From an uncultured Eubacteriales bacterium (GTDB lineage: Bacteria; Bacillota; Clostridia; Christensenellales; CAG-917), in contig UQVO01000027.1 in NCBI GenBank assembly GCA_900544575.1, positions 1 to 5,146 on the forward strand: a DNA stretch of 5,146 nucleotides. The letters run 5' to 3'. The first letter of the stretch is position 1. Each line of letters starts with the position of its first letter. Made by a program: the position numbers and the translations under genes. This document shows positions 5,029 to 5,146 of the stretch, in pieces. The notes beneath the pieces are model-generated. The model ran no database searches. It was not told where the DNA came from and was given only the letters and a program-made list of their open reading frames with translations.

Positions 5029-5059
5029 CCCATAAAACGGACAGCATCCGTTTTATGGG
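5029..5059. repeat. Perfect 13-bp inverted repeat
   Basis: CCCATAAAACGGA (5029-5041) and TCCGTTTTATGGG (5047-5059) are exact inverted copies with a CAGCA loop, 15 bp past the upp terminator T run. No T run follows, so it is not a standard terminator. It may be a repeat element or part of the control region of a gene beyond the window. Confidence 0.7.
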
Positions 5060-5061
5060 AA

Positions 5062-5092
5062 CCCCTGATTTTATTCCGTTCACTTTCAGGGG
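5062..5092. repeat. Short inverted repeat near the window end
   Basis: CCCCTGA (5062-5068) and TCAGGGG (5086-5092) are inverted copies with a 17-nt loop. The G run can instead pair with CCCCC at 5103-5107. The remaining bases to 5146 are C-rich, and no gene is seen in them. Confidence 0.4.
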
Positions 5093-5146
5093 GAGTGTTG
5101 AACCCCCTCCTTCCCTTCGGGTATTCCTCCCCCGTTCGGAAAAAGT

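Overview
The window looks like chromosomal DNA from an anaerobic, fairly G+C-rich Firmicute of the Clostridia type. This is inferred from near-consensus sigma-A promoters (TTTACA-17-TATAAT, TTGAAA-17-TATAAT), strong AGGAGG-type ribosome binding sites, intrinsic terminators, an oxygen-sensitive radical SAM enzyme and an F420-ligase-like gene of the kind seen in Clostridia. No marker in the window fixes the genus. No transposase, CRISPR array, tRNA or rRNA is visible.

Layout. Positions 1-218 carry no supportable gene but hold a 126-bp concentric palindrome (97-222) whose right arm overlaps the stop codon of the first gene. On the minus strand (219-1403) lies a coenzyme F420:glutamate ligase-like protein of unknown bacterial role. 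It is read from a strong promoter in a 134-bp divergent intergenic region. The opposite promoter in that region drives a PflX-type (COG1313) radical SAM protein (1538-2380). The A of its ATG falls exactly at the predicted transcription start, so its mRNA is probably leaderless.

Positions 2381-2726 are a 346-bp gap that contains most of the regulation. It has an upstream segment with small palindromes, a near-perfect extended -10 promoter (2503-2531), and a structured leader of about 140 nt. Within the leader is a 23-codon open frame with an excellent Shine-Dalgarno (2576-2647), followed 6 nt later by an intrinsic terminator (2654-2678). After this come the ribosome binding site and gene for a UraA-type nucleobase permease (2727-4325), and one base later upp, uracil phosphoribosyltransferase (4327-4965). 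A strong terminator closes the operon at 4983-5013. The last 130 bp hold further inverted repeats and no gene.

How it works together. The permease imports uracil (or a related base) and Upp traps it as UMP with PRPP, forming a pyrimidine-salvage operon. The most interesting signal is its leader. The short peptide ends -Asp-Phe-Arg-Pro-UGA, recalling the -Asp-His-Arg-Pro-UGA end of the E. coli TnaC arrest peptide. A ribosome held at that stop codon would cover the 5' arm of the terminator. This suggests ribosome-mediated attenuation, by nascent-peptide stalling or by pyrBI-like transcription-translation coupling. The parts are seen in the sequence; the mechanism is inferred.
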